NCBI RefSeq assembly: GCF_033115175.1
Contig: NC_084837.1
Span: 22,134,266 to 22,198,265 of the forward strand
DNA: 64,000 bases
From: Lepus europaeus
Lineage: Eukaryota > Chordata > Mammalia > Lagomorpha > Leporidae
Reading direction: 5' to 3'
The translations under genes were made by a program, and so were the position numbers. The notes beneath the pieces are model-generated. The model had not been told where the DNA came from and did not search any database. It saw only the letters and a program-made list of their open reading frames with translations. Positions 22,116 to 34,113 of this stretch are shown here, in pieces (position 1 is the first letter of the stretch; each line of letters begins with the position of its first letter).

Positions 22116-24158
22116 TGCATCCTACAGATTCCTTTATGAGTTCTAGTAGTCTCTTGGTGGAGTCTTTTGGATCCCATATATATAGAATCAAGTCATCTGC
22201 AAATAGGGGTAGTTTGACTTCCTCTTTCCCCATCTGTATCCCTTTGATTTCTTTTTCTTGTCTAATGGTTCTGGCTAAAACTTCCAGGACTATATTGAAT
22301 AGCAATGGTGAGAGTGGGCATCCTTGTCTGGTTCTGGATCTCAGTCAGAATGCTTCCAGCTTTTCCCCATTCAATAGAACACTGGCCGTGGGTTTGTCAT
22401 AAATTGCCTTGATTGTGTTGAGGAATGTTCCTTCTATAACCAATTTTCCTAGTGTTTTTGTCATTAAAGCTATTGTATTTTATCAAATACTTTCATACCA
22501 GGGATAAATCCCACTTGTTCCAGGTGATCTTTCAGATGTTCAGGTGTTGTTGCATTGTTAAGGATTTTTGCATCTATGTTCATCAGGGAAATTGGTGTGT
22601 AATTCTCTTTCTCTGTTGCATATTTCAGGGTTTGGGAATTGAAGTGATGCTGGCTCCATAGAAAGAATTTGGGAGGATTCCCTCCCTTTCAATTGTTTTA
22701 AATAACTTGAGAAGAATTCGAGTTAATTCTTCTTTGAACATCTGGTAGAATTTAGCAGTGAAGCCATTCAGTCCTGGGCATTGCTTTCTTGGGAGTGTCT
22801 TTATTACTGATTCCATTTTCGTGTTGGTAATGCATCTGTTTATGTTTTCTATGTCTTTGTGGCTCAATTTAGGTAGGTTTTATGTTTCCAGGAATCTATC
22901 CAATTCTTCGAGGTTTCTCAGTATGTTGGCATACAGCTCTTTGTAGAAATTTCTGATGATTCTTCTTATGTCTATGGTGTCTGCTGTTACATTTCCTTTT
23001 TCATCACTAATTTTATTGATTTGGTCTTCTCTCTACTTTTTTTGGTTATTTTGGCCAATGGTGTGTCAATTTTGTTCATTTTTTCAAAAAACCAGCTCTT
23101 CATTTTGCTGATCTTTTCTATTTGTTTTGTTTCAATTTTGTTGATTTCTCTAATTTTAATTATTTCTTTTCTCCTAATACTTTTGGGTTTGATTTGCTTT
23201 GTTTTTCTAAATCCTTGAGATGTATTTATATCTCATTTATTTGGTGCCTTTCCAATTTCTTGATGTTGTCACCAATTGCTATAAACTTGCCTCTTAACAC
23301 TGCTTTTCCTGTACCCCATAAGTTTTGCTATGTTATATTGCCATATACATTTGTTTCCAGGAACTTTATTTCTCTTTTGATTTCTTCTATGACCCCACTG
23401 TTCATTCAGGAACGTATTGTTCAATCTCCATATGTTTGCATATGTTCTAGAGATTCCTCAGTTGCTGATTTCCAGCTTCATTCCATTGTGGTTCGAGAAG
23501 ATGCATGGTGTGATTTTGATTTTTTTGAATTTCCTGAGACTTTCTTTATGGTCTAGCATGTGGTCAATCCTAGAGAAAGTTCCGTGCATTACTGAAAAGA
23601 ATGTGTATTCTGCAACTGTAGGATGAAAAGTTAGGTCCATTTGGTCTATAGTGTTGTAACTCTGCTGTTTCCTTGTTGATTTTCTGTCTGGTTGATCTGT
23701 CCATTGCTGAAAGTGAGATATTAAAGTCCTCCATTACTATTGCATTAGAGTCTATGTCTAGCTTTAGATTCCTTAACATTTCTTTTAAATAGCCAGGTGC
23801 CCTGTAATTAGGTGCATTTATGTTTATAATAGTTACATCTTCCTGTTGAATCAATCCCTTAATCACTACATAGTGCTCTTCTTCGTCTCTTTTAACAGTT
23901 TTTGTGTTAAGGTCTATTTTGTCTGATATTAGGATGGCCACACCAGCTCTTTTTTGGTTTCTGTTAGCATGGAATATTTTTCCATCTTTTCACTTTCAGT
24001 CTGCATGCATCTCTGTTGGTGAGATATGTTTCTTGTAAGCAGCAAATAGATGAGTTTTGTTTTTTAATCCATTCAGCCAGTCTGTGTCTTTTAACTGCAG
24101 AATTGAGACCATTTACATTCAAGGTGACTATTGATAAGTAGCAACTTTGCCCTGCCAT
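22116..24158 (-). pseudogene. L1 ORF2 N-terminal and RT part, broken
   Basis: ORF2 starts at the ATG at 24158, with LNVNGLNSAVKRHRLAEW and CCLQETYL of the AP-like endonuclease. The next frame (23.57-23.94 kb) continues the endonuclease (INAPNYRAPGYL). Frames at 22.6-22.9 and 22.1-22.3 kb belong to the reverse transcriptase ([23 protein letters not shown]). The catalytic box reads FADD, as in many L1s. Several frameshifts and stops make it non-functional. Confidence 0.92.
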
Positions 24159-24199
24159 TTTTCCATAAATATTCCTATTTATTACTTTGGATTCCCTCT

Positions 24200-25180
24200 G
24201 TACTTTTACTGAGAGTTTTACTTTCTTTACCTTCTTTCATAGTGATGACCATGTTTCTGTGTTTCTGTGCAGCACATCCTTACTTCTGCAGGACTAGACA
24301 GTGGTGACAAATTCTTTCACTTTCTATTTGTCATGGAATGCATTTATTTCACCTTCATTCATAAATGAGATCTTTGCAGGGTATGGTATTCTAGATTGAC
24401 AATTTTTTCTCTTAAGACTTGGAATATATCTTGCCATTCTTTCCTAGCCTGTAGGGTTTCTGATGAAAAGTCCACTATGAGTCTAATTGGGGATCCTCTG
24501 AAAGTAATCTGGCATTTCTCTTGTGCACATTTTAGAATCTTTATGTTTTTCTGTAGAGAGTTGATTACAGTGTGTTGTGGTGAAGATCTTTTCTGGTCAT
24601 GTCTATTAGGAGTTCTGTGTGCTTCCTGTACTTGGACGTCCCTTTTTTTTCTCCAAATTGGGGAAATTTTCTGTTATTATTTTACTGAAAAGGCCTTCTA
24701 ATCATTTTTCTCTTTCCACGCTTGCAGGAACTCCTAAAACTCATATGTTGGGTTGTTTGATAGTATCCTGTAGATTACCAAATGATTTTAGTTTTCTAAT
24801 CTCTTTTTCTTGTGTTGGGTCTGACTGTATAATTTCCTGTGCTTTGTCTTCTAAGTTGGATATTCTTTCGTCTGCTTCACTGATTATGCTGTTAAGGCTT
24901 TCCACTGCATTTTTTATTTGTTCTATTGAATTCTTCATTTCAAAGATTTCACTTTGATTTCTCTTTATGATCTCAGTTTCATAGGAGAAATTTTCTTTCA
25001 TGTCATGTATGGATTTCATTAGTTCGTTCATTTGCTTCTGATTACTTCTATGCAATCTTATAAGCAATTTTTTGAATTCATTTCTAGCATTTCTTCAGAC
25101 TCATCATCTTCATAATCTGGTATTGAAGTGTTGTCTTCCTGACTCTTGTTTGTTGAATTGGTGCATTTGTTATTCGGCAT
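24200..25180 (-). pseudogene. L1 ORF1 remnant
   Basis: A likely start codon is at 25180, followed by an acidic N-terminus. After a frameshift near 25075 a frame of about 108 codons (24741-25067) carries a heptad-rich coiled coil (SIEQIKNAVESLNSIISEAD, then ERISNLEDKAQEI), typical of the trimeric L1 RNA-binding protein. The RNA-binding C-terminal half is broken. The end near 24200 is approximate. Confidence 0.85.
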
Positions 25181-26556
25181 TTGTGGAGATACTCGTTGGT
25201 TTCTTCTTGGCTTTTTTGCTGTGGCAATCTTTATCTTTGCTTATGTCTGAGTGGATTAGTGGAGTGTGTGCTTTCACTGAATACCTAGAGGGGTGTAATA
25301 GGTATGGCCAAGGAGCTCTGTTCAGTGCTCCAGGGTGAAGGGCATGTCTGAGGTCACACACCAGGGTTTGGCATGGTAAATCTCTCTCTTTTTTTTTTTT
25401 GTTATTAGAGGGGAGGTTTGCTTTTGTCTGTTGGTGTAGACCAAGCGGAGTCCTTTCCTCAAAGGAGACCAGTGCCTGTGCACTGGCCCCAGTGGGTATA
25501 TTATTCATCCACTCTCCTCCAAGGACCACACAAAGGATCTATGCATTCCTCACTGTAATCTCAGATTTCCCAGGAATGCCCTTGCCATGTAACCAGGGAG
25601 GCCTGAGCATATGGAGTCTCCCACAGTGACTACCCAAAGTCCCAGCCACACCCTGAGTCCTCCCACGCAGCCTCAGTGTTTGCACAGTCCCAGCACACAA
25701 GCCTCCCACAGTTACCAGCACCCAGCCTCCTGTCTGTTCTCCCCACCAGACTCAGGGGTCTCCACTAGGCTGGTTTCTGGGCACAGACATGAGCTGGCAC
25801 AGCTGTTACATATGTCCAAAATGGTGTCTGCTCTCCATCAGCTTGTTACAGGACTCAGTTGAGAAGTGACTGAGGAAAGAGAAAATGTGCACCACCACCC
25901 CCCTTGTTTTTTTCTCCTCTAGTTTGACAGGTACACTCTCCCCCATGGGGCTCCTTTTTCCAGTGACTTGGGCTGCTGCAGTCTGGTCTCACCTAGCTCT
26001 CCAATACTGGCGCTAGGCTCTCTGCTGCTGGGGTCCTGAATTATGCGTGTCCACACCCTCCACGTAGGTCCACTGTGTCCCTCCAATTTGTGTAAAGTTT
26101 CCTCTGCTGTTTTCTCCCTAACTATTCCCTTAGACTGCACTCTTTCCACTTTTTAAAAACTATCTTCTCGGGGCTGGTGCTGTGGCACAGCGGGTTAGCG
26201 CCCTGGCCTGAAGTGTCTGCATCCCTTGTGGGCGCCGGTTCTAGTCCCAGCTGCTCCTCTTCTGAACCAGCTTTCTGCTATGGCCTGGGAAAGCAGTAGA
26301 AGATGGCCCAAGGCCTTGGGCACCTGCCCCCTTGTGGGAGACCCAGAAGAAGCTCCTGACTCCTGGCTTTGGATCGGCACAGCTCCAGCCGTTGCAGCCA
26401 TCTTGGGAGTGAATCAGCAGATGGAAAACCTCTCTCTCTGTCTCTACCTCTCTAACACTGTCTTACAAATAAATAAAATAAATCTTTTAAAAAAAAAAAA
26501 CTATCTTCTCTTAGACTAGAGCTACAAGCTCCTTCCCTATTCAACCATCTTATTCC
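25181..26556 (-). promoter_or_regulatory. L1 5' UTR / internal promoter region
   Basis: GC-richer than the rest of the element, extending from the ORF1 start to the L1 5' end at 26556. In L1s this part holds the internal RNA polymerase II promoter; I identify no individual sites. A CSINE has inserted in it. Confidence 0.6.
26170..26495 (+). mobile_element. CSINE in the L1 5' UTR, perfect TSD
   Basis: The 15-bp duplication AAAAACTATCTTCTC lies at 26155-26169 and 26496-26510. The head GGGGCTGGTGCTGTGGC and AAATAAATAAA tail are intact. Confidence 0.97.
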
Positions 26557-26629
26557 TAAAGTCATTATTTTAAGATAAATATTGACAGAGATAGCGAGTG
26601 GCATTTCATAAACATAAAAAAGTCAGTTA

Positions 26630-26975
26630 GGAGCTGGTGTTGTGGTGCACCAGGTTAAAGCATCGCCTGAGACACAGCGTCCTATATCAGAATCCAGGTT
26701 CAAGTCTGGGCTACTCTGAACCAGCTTCCTGGTAATGTACATCCTGGAAGGCAGCAGGTGATGGCTCAGTCTTACTTGCCCACTTACATGCCCTGCCACT
26801 TACGTGAGAGACCGAGATGGAGCTCCTAGCTCCAAGGTCAACCTATCCCGGACCTGGCTGCTGTGGCCATTTGTGGAGTGAAGCAGCAGATGGCAGATGG
26901 CTCTCTCCCTCTCTCTCCCTCTCTCTCCTGTCTCACTGTTACTCTGCTTTTCAAGTAGATGAAAATTTTTTTAAT
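26630..26975 (+). mobile_element. CSINE
   Basis: Head GGAGCTGGTGTTGTGGTGCA; CTCCCTCTCT tract; tail TTTTCAAGTAGATGAAAA. No convincing TSD. Confidence 0.9.
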
Positions 26976-27291
26976 CAGTCAAGAAGACATATGTACTTGT
27001 CTCTAATAACAAAGTTTCAAAATTTGACAGTATTAAAGGGAAAATAGAGAAATCCACAGCTATAGTAAGGAACTTCAACAGCTTACTCACTCACTCTCTC
27101 TGTCTTGGTAATTGATGGAATAAGTAGAAAGAAAATTAGCAAAAATACAGAAGACTTGAATAACAGTAATAGCCTTGGTTCAAGTGACATTTATAGAATA
27201 CTTCACACTAGCAGATTACACATCCTTGTAAAATGTACATGGAACACGCTCCAAGGGAGACCATATACTGGGTCATAAAATATGTCTTATA

Positions 27292-27614
27292 GGGGCCACC
27301 GCTGTGGTGTAGTGGGCTAAGCCTCTGCCTGTGGTGCCGACATCCCATGTGGGTACTAGATCTAATCCGACCAGCTCTTCTTCCAATATAGCTCTCTGCT
27401 ATGGCCTGAGAAATCAATAAAAGATGGCCCAAGTGTTTGGGCCCCTGCACCCAAATGGGAGACCCAGAAGAAGCTTCTGGCTCCTGGCTACAGATCAACC
27501 CAGCTCCAGCTGTTGTGGCTATTTGGGGAGTGAACCAGCTCTCTGTCTCTCCCTCTCTGTGTCTGTAACTCTGGCTCTCAAATAAAGAAATAAAGTCTTT
27601 TAAAAAAAAAAAAA
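27292..27614 (+). mobile_element. CSINE
   Basis: Head GGGGCCACCGCTGTGGTG. It ends AAATAAAGAAATAAAGTC plus A13. The flanks GTCTTATA and GTCTTACA suggest an 8-bp TSD with one mismatch. Confidence 0.93.
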
Positions 27615-28167
27615 GTCTTACAACTTTCAGAGGCTTGGAATTAGAATATATTCTCTGAAAATAATAGAATTAAATTGGTAACCAATAACAAAACGCTGTC
27701 TGGAAGACCTTCACATATTGAGAAATTAAGCAATACACTTCTAATTAACTTATGGATTAAAAATGACATTACAATGGAAATTAGAAAGTATTTTGAACTG
27801 AAGATATTTTGGTTTTGTAGGAGACAGTTGAAGCAGGGTGTTGAGGGAAATCTGTACTTAAAATGTTCATATTAGAAAATATAAAGAAGAAAAGCTTAAA
27901 AATACAAGTTGTTAAGATGACAGGAAAACAAAGAGGAAATTGAATCAAAATTGAGAAGAAAAGTGACAAAGAATAGGAATCAATTATATAGAAAATGGAC
28001 AAATGATAGAGAAAAGTAACACAGTCAAAAGTTGTTTTTTGAAACAATTAACAAAACTAATGAAAATATGTAAGGCGATGAGGAAAAAATAGGAAGTACA
28101 AATGTGTGTTATCAGGAATAAAAGATCGGTCATCACTACCGAACCCAGAGGCGTTGAAATGATAGTA

Positions 28168-28470
28168 GGGGCAGGCTGTTAGCCTGGTGAAGATGCCAGT
28201 TAGGACACCCATGTCCCGTATCGGAGTACTGGGTCTGATACTCAGCTCTGGCTCCTAACTTCAGCTTCCTGCTAATGCAGACCTTGGGAGGCAGTGGCAA
28301 TGGCTACAGTAATTGGGCTTCTGCCCCCTACATGAGAGACCTGGATTGAATTCCAAGCTCCCAGCTTTGGCCCAGCCTGGTCTCAGCCATTGGAGGAGTT
28401 TAGGGAATGATCAAGCAGGTAGGAGCTCTCTCTTCTCTGTCTCTGTTTCTCTCCCTTTCAAATAAAAAGA
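28168..28470 (+). mobile_element. CSINE, old copy
   Basis: Diverged head GGGGCAGGCTGTTAGCC and tail TTTCAAATAAAAAGAG. It separates two stretches of the old L1 that read on across it. Confidence 0.85.
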
Positions 28471-28600
28471 GGGATATTAGGAATAATTTTATGTCAATAA
28501 CTTTGAGGACAAAGATGAATAGTGAATCAGATTTAATACTTTACTTCTGGGAATATTGCCAAGATTTTTTACATCATCGCAAACGTGAAAAATAAAGGAG

Positions 28601-29465
28601 CCATGAATTCTTCCATCCCCATGTAACTGTCAGATTTGACCCCAGAACTTAACAAATAAATTTGAATAATGTCAGTGTATTATTTTAAAAACTCATTAGG
28701 TAGTAATTCTGATCAGCTGCCATCCTCGATATGGGGTCTATCTAGCTTACTACAAGACTTCCTTTACTGAGTTGGGTGTTAACTTACCTGTAAAATCATA
28801 ATGTCGAATGTGCCCAGCAATGCTTTCTCAACGAGGTGTGTGAGTCACATAAGACTCACTTAAGCAGGCCATCTAGGTGACAGTAAGCTGTGTGTGCAAG
28901 TGGCTCACCTCTCAGTATTCTCCTCTTGCTGCCTAGCCACATCTTCTCTCCACTTACATAGCCTCGTGAGGGGATGGAGTACCCTAGGACTAGTTGAGTA
29001 AGGAAAGAACAACATAAACTTACGGATGATTCTGCACTACATGCAAACCATTGTACTTACTCACTTTAATTGCCTGTGATGGTAAGGGCAGTGATAAAGA
29101 GAAATCCTCTCTGTAGGCAGGATTATAAATAGTGCAGCTTTCTGTGCACATTTCCTGGAAAGAAAGACGTCTTGCATCATGCGTCTAAAATGATTTACAG
29201 TCAGTGGCTTATGGATGCCTGGATGGTCAGGGCCTAGCACCAGATAATACAGCAGGATTAGCAGTAAGCAGGTCTACAGACAGGGTGAATGGATGGAAGC
29301 CTCTGTCATACCAAGGGTGAGTGGGAGAGGTGGTTTGCCCCAGGTGCAAGCAATTTTTTTAGAACTTAGGCCAACAAACCTGTTTTTGAGGAATATCTTA
29401 TTGACATTGTTTAGAATTGCTAGTATGTGATGCTAATAGACTAATTTGTAGTTGGCTTTATTATT
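28601..29465. other. Unassigned sequence, possibly retroviral
   Basis: It lies between L1 sequence and a recognisable ERVL-like fragment, so it may be part of the same insertion. I could not place it in any family with confidence. Confidence 0.35.
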
Positions 29466-29917
29466 AGTTTTAAATTCTCTACAAATAGTGCACCCCTCTA
29501 CATGTACCTGTTGAACCATTGCAATTGCCCTGCCTTTAGTCCAGAGTGTTATGTTATTTTTGCCTCACAAGTGCTCACCAAGGGCCGTCACAACTAAGGA
29601 CTTTCTCAATCAGATGGGAAAGGGTGCACCAGGTAACTGGCTTCATGGGTGTCAGCTGGTAGCCACTTTCCTGGGTGATTGTAATAATAGCTCAGTGAGC
29701 GTACTATAGGTGTGGTGATAAGGATGGGCGTTGTGTATGGAATATGGCCCCTCTGCTACTGAGTGCCCACTATGCCCACAGTAGAGTTCAACACTGAGTC
29801 CCGCTATGTCACCATACCCCAGTATTACCAGCCAGCCACCTGGTGGTGGAATAATTATATTGAACTCCTATTGCTGGGGGCAGGAATTATCCCCATTGGA
29901 ATAATGCAATAGGGGAC
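29466..29917 (+). mobile_element. ERVL-like internal fragment (pol/integrase region), degraded
   Basis: Blocks near 29730-29860 (GGAATATGGCCCCTCTG, CAGCCAGCCACCTGGTGG) resemble the integrase part of class III endogenous retroviruses. No frame stays open beyond a few dozen codons and no LTR is attached, so this is a dead relic. It interrupts the old L1 and is cut at its 3' side by a SINE. Confidence 0.45.
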
Positions 29918-30176
29918 TGTATTGTTGCATAGCGGGTGAAGTAGCTGCCTGTGACACCAGCAACCCATAAGGCTACTCCACTTCAGATCCAGCTCTCTGC
30001 TGATGTGCCTGGGGAAGCAGCAGAAGATGGCCCAAGTGCTTGGGCCCCTGCACCCATGTGGGAGACCTAGATGAGGCTCCTGGCTCCAAGCTTTGGCCTG
30101 GCCCTGCCCCTGCTGTTGTGGCCATTTGGGGAGTGAACCAGCAGATGGAAGACCTCTCTCTCTCTCTCTTTCTCTC

Positions 30177-30215
<39 letters not shown>

Positions 30216-30293
30216 TTGTCTCCCTCCCTCCCTCCCTCTCTTACATGCATACCCTCTCTCACTCTTTACAATAAGTAAATATTTTTTAAAATT
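29918..30293 (+). mobile_element. CSINE with long pyrimidine tract
   Basis: After the head the CT stretch runs about 90 bp (30152-30240) as CTCTCT, CTTT and CCCT units. The old L1 resumes directly after the tail. Confidence 0.9.
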
Positions 30294-31230
30294 TTAAGCA
30301 ATAATTAATAGGCATCCAAAACAGAAAATATCAGGCCCAAATGGTTTCACTGGTGGATTCTACTGAACCTAACAGTTCTCTACAATCTCTGATAAGAAAC
30401 AAGAGAGGGAATGATTTCTGACATGCTCTGTGAGGCCAGCATTAACCTAATACCAAAACTAGTCAAAGACATTACAGGAAAACTACAGACCAGTATTTCT
30501 CATGGACATAGATGAAAAGTCCACAAAATATTAGAAAATCTAATCCAACAAAGTTTTAAAAGAATTATCACAATTAAGTGTGATTTAACCTAGATAAGCA
30601 AAATTGGTTCAATATGCACCAGTATACCAATGTAATCCATTACAACTATAGGGCAAAGGAGAAAACTGTTAGTTAATAGCAAAAGATATAGAACAATCAT
30701 TTTACAAAACCCAACACCCATTCAAAAAACTCTCAGTAAACTAAGGATAGAGGGCAGCTTCTTCAGCTTGATAACATCCATGAAAATGCTCCATCTGAAG
30801 CATTGGTAATGGTGAGAAACTCAAAGTTTTTCCACCAAGACCAGGACGAAGTCAAGGATGCCCTTTGTCTCTCAATGTTCTAGCTAATGCATTGACAGGA
30901 AATGGAAATGAAAGATACACAGATTGGGAAGGAAGAAATAAAAAAATGTTGTTGTTCACAGGTGGCATGATTGTCTGTGTAGAAAATCCAGAAGAATTAA
31001 TAACATCAACAAACAGGAAAACCCTCCTTGAACTAGCAAGTGAATATAACAAAGTTGCAGGATACAAGGTAATATTTAAAAGCCATTGCTTTCCCAGACA
31101 CCATCAATGAACAAGCAGAATTTGAAATTAAAAGCACATTACCATTTATGTTAGCACCCTCCCCCTTGGGGGAAAAAAAAAACACTTAGAAAAAACTAAC
31201 AGAATACGTACATGCTCTTCATAAGGAAAG
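30294..31230 (+). mobile_element. Ancient L1, reverse-transcriptase part
   Basis: Blocks follow the L1 RT in order: CAGGCCCAAATGG, TTCACTGGTGGATTCTACTG, AAACTACAGACCAGTATTTCT, AACACCCATTCAAAAA, then GTTGCAGGATACAAGG near 31055. One frame of 81 codons survives near 30.9-31.1 kb, but the catalytic region is degraded. It is joined to the 28.5 kb part once the ERVL-like fragment and SINE are removed. Confidence 0.85.
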
Positions 31231-31334
31231 CTACAGTACAACAACAGATGGCACCAGGGAGGCAGTTTTCTTCTTCCTGCTTCTGGACTGGTGAATTTAA
31301 ACATCTTAGAAGAGCTACTGTAGAACTAAAGAAG

Positions 31335-31646
31335 GGGGCTGGCACTGTGGTGTAGCAGGTTAAACCTGCAGTGCCAGCATGCCGTATGGGCGCTGGTTCA
31401 AGTTCCAGCTGCTCCACTTCTGATCCAGCTCCCTGCTGATGGCCTAGGAAATTCTCAGCAGAAGATAGCCCAAGTGCTTGGTCCCCTGCATCCACATGGG
31501 AGACCTGGAAGAAGCTCCTGGCTCCTGGCTTTGGATTGGCCCAGCTCTGGTCATTGCAGCCATTTGAGAAGTGAACTAGCAGATGGAAGACCTCTCTGTC
31601 TCTAACTCTGCCTCTCAAATAAACAAATAAATCTTTAAAGAAAAAA
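31335..31646 (+). mobile_element. CSINE with perfect TSD
   Basis: The 13-bp duplication AGAACTAAAGAAG lies at 31322-31334 and 31647-31659. The CT tract is short. Confidence 0.96.
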
Positions 31647-31659
31647 AGAACTAAAGAAG

Positions 31660-32198
31660 TAGACAATCATAGTCATCTGATATGTGATTGGCCCATGGTA
31701 ATGCCAGGACAAAGTTAACTATCACTGTTCAAGTATAAGTATTCCTGAGACAGTCACAGAATTGTTTGATACAAAGGCCAGGGTTGAGTGTGCTGTGGGA
31801 TGGGCTGGGAAGAACCCGTATGACTTCCTTCCTGCTCCGACTCCACTGTTTGTACCAGCGGCCTTATGGTTCTGGAAACTGGCCAAGATGGTTGAGGCCA
31901 GGAAGAAGGAGCAAAAGAGGAAACACAAACATCAGTAAAACATTGCGGAAGTTAAATGACTGAAAAGGAGTGGAAGGGATGAGCAGGCTCTGGAACCAGA
32001 GGAGGTCATTGGGAAAATCATGCAGCTTTGGATGGACACACCAAAGCTTCTTTGGATTTCATGATGGCATTATTTAGTAAATGAAATCCGATCATAAGGA
32101 AGAATCATGTTGGCTTCAATACTGTAGTAACTTTTAGACTTGGGTATAGAAATTTGTTGGTATCTGTTGATAATTATTCTGAATTAGTGTTCATTAAA
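31660..32198 (+). other. Unassigned sequence with a coding-like open frame
   Basis: One plus-strand frame is open from about 31710 to a TAA at 31944. It reads NPYDFLPAPTPLFVPAALWF and then a basic KLAKMVEARKKEQKRKHKHQ end. A hydrophobic stretch followed by a Lys/Arg-rich C-terminus could be the 3' end of a retrocopied coding sequence, but there is no start, no TSD and no recognised parent. Confidence 0.25.
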
Positions 32199-32519
32199 CA
32201 AGTCAAACACCCCTAATTGAAAAATCTGAAGTGCTCCCGAATCTGAAGCTTTCTGCAGACCTGATGCCACAAATGGAAAATTTCCCAGCTGCCCTTATGT
32301 GAAAGGTCGCCTTCAAAACACAGGTGCACTAAAAGTGCCGTGTGAAATTACCTTCCAGCTCTCTGTATAAGGTGTATATGAGATAGAAGTGAATTTAGTG
32401 GTTAGAATTGGGTTATTCCAAGATATCTCATTATGTATAAGTAAATAGTACAAAATCCAAATAATTTCAAAGTCTGAAACACCTCTAGTCCTAAGAATTT
32501 CAAAGAAATATTCAACCTG
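32199..32519. mobile_element. Tigger7/MER44-like DNA transposon relic
   Basis: The left end (CAAACACCCCTAATTGAAAA) and the right end (AAAGAAATATTCAACCTG) are diverged inverted repeats of the type seen in MER44/Tigger7 pogo-class elements. A TA follows the right end. No transposase remains at ~320 bp. Confidence 0.55.
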
Positions 32520-32902
32520 TAGTACCAGTTTTTAATAAGTGACCTAGTCATTTGCCAGTTTGCAGGTTCTGGACTAAAATGAAAATACCCCATGGAGAGA
32601 AATGACTTTAGATTATGAACTCAGTTCAAATAGTGGTTTGAAATAGGGTCCTGTTTCCAGATAAAAGACATTTAAAAAGTCAAAGTAAAAATTGTCCTCT
32701 CCAATGTAAATAATATGCTTTGGATTAAACGAGATATGATATATTAATCACATCTTTTGTCATCATTGCTTATTTCTTACAATAGAATCATTTCTGGCTT
32801 TCTTAAAGCAAAATAATATTAATCAGTGAGTGCTTTTATTTTGTGCATTTTTCTGATTTTAGCCTTTGAGAAAATTGTCAATTATTAAGACATTCTACAT
32901 TT
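32520..32902. other. Unassigned AT-rich sequence
   Basis: No repeat family or coding signal recognised. Confidence 0.4.
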
Positions 32903-32918
32903 TGTAAACCTAGTTTTT

Positions 32919-33240
32919 TAAAGATTTATTTCATTTATTTGAAAGGCAGAGTTACAGAGAAAGTCGGGGAGAGAGATATCTTCCATCTGCTGCTGGTTCA
33001 CTCTCCAGATGGCTGCAACGGCTAAGGCTGAGACAGGCCAAAGCCAGGAGCTGGGAGCTTCATTCAGGTCTCCCACATGGGTGCCAGGTCCCAAGCACTA
33101 GGCCGTCTTCCACTGCTTTTCCAGCCCATTAGCAGGGAGCTGGTTCAGAAATGTAGCAGCCGGGACTTGAACTGGCACCCATATGAGATGTCATTGTCAG
33201 AGGAGGTAGCTTTACCTGCTACACCACACATGCTGCTCTC
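32919..33240 (-). mobile_element. CSINE with TSD
   Basis: TGTAAACCTAGTTTTT at 32903-32918 and TGTAAACCTAATTTT at 33241-33255 form the duplication, with one mismatch. Confidence 0.94.
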
Positions 33241-33463
33241 TGTAAACCTAATTTTGTAAAGAATTTTCTTAATGTCTGGACTATGTAGAATACCACCTAA
33301 GAGATATAGCCATTTTTATACTTATTTTTATATATTGCCTTTTTCTTAGAGGTTGTTGAGAAGAGCAACACCGTGATTTAAGGCTTGCAGTAAAACCAAA
33401 CAGTATAGTACCTTGGAATCGAGATATTCTTGTGCTAACTAGAACTATGGAACAGTTAAAATG

Positions 33464-33814
33464 GGGGCTGGCATTGTGATGTAGCAGACTAAACTTCCTC
33501 CTGCAATGCCAATATCACATACAGGTGCAGTTAGAGACCTGGCTGCTCCATTTTCCAGTCTAGCTCTCTGCTATGGCCTGGGAAAACAGCAGAATATGGC
33601 CCAGGTGCTTGGGCCCCTGCATCCATGAGCAAGACCTGGAAGAAGCTCCTGGCTCCTGGCTTTGGATCGTCCCAGCTCCAGCTGTTGTGGCCATTTGGGG
33701 AGTGAACCAGCAGTTGAAGGATCTCTCTCTCTCTTTCTCTTTCTGTCTCTCTTCCTGTCTCTGTAACACTGCCCTTCAAATAAATAAAAAATGAATCTTT
33801 TAAAAAAATCTTTA
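33464..33814 (+). mobile_element. CSINE with perfect TSD
   Basis: The 13-bp duplication AACAGTTAAAATG lies at 33451-33463 and 33815-33827. Confidence 0.96.
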
Positions 33815-34113
33815 AACAGTTAAAATGTTTCCTCAGATGATTTGCTGATGTAGGTACTATTTTTATTTCTCACTCTATTCTTTGTATGATCTCATATGGG
33901 ACAATTACATCATACTTCATAGATGGCAAAGAAAGCCTTACAAATTGGAAAAATGTTGCGCATTGTAGTAATTGCTATGAAAAGAAGACAACTATTTCAC
34001 AGTGGCAGTGTGCTATATTAGAAGTATAGAGTGAATAGGATATTTCTAATAGTTAAGTAACATCATTGGAACATTTCTACTATTAAACATGGCTTTTTAA
34101 GACTAAAATCTTT

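Larger units (their letters stand above)
17690..26556 (-). mobile_element. Almost full-length rabbit L1 insertion, inactive
   Basis: Bracketed by a perfect 16-bp TSD, TAAAGTCATTATTTTA, at 17674-17689 and 26557-26572. Read in reverse it begins GGAATAAGATGGTTGAATAG, like L1 5' starts, then has a 5' UTR, ORF1 remnant, ORF2 remnant, 3' UTR and A/T-rich end. Three later insertions lie inside: a CSINE (26170-26495), a 5'-truncated L1 (20485-22115) and a U2 snRNA scrap (20404-20436). Frameshifts and stops in both ORFs rule out autonomous activity. Confidence 0.92.
26573..28600 (+). mobile_element. Ancient L1, ORF2 endonuclease to pre-RT part
   Basis: Non-SINE segments (26573-26629, 26976-27291, 27615-28167, 28471-28600) follow old L1 ORF2 in order. 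Examples are GGAACTTCAACAGC, GACATTTATAGAATACTTCA, ATGGAACACGCTCCAAG, then AAGCAATACACTTCTAATTA and GAAAGTATTTTGAACTGAA. All frames are broken. Plausibly the continuation of the element cut at 17689. Confidence 0.75.

Noticed and set aside
18880..24158. Active L1 reverse transcriptase
   Set aside because: Multiple frameshifts and stops, and a 1.6-kb nested L1 splits the ORF.
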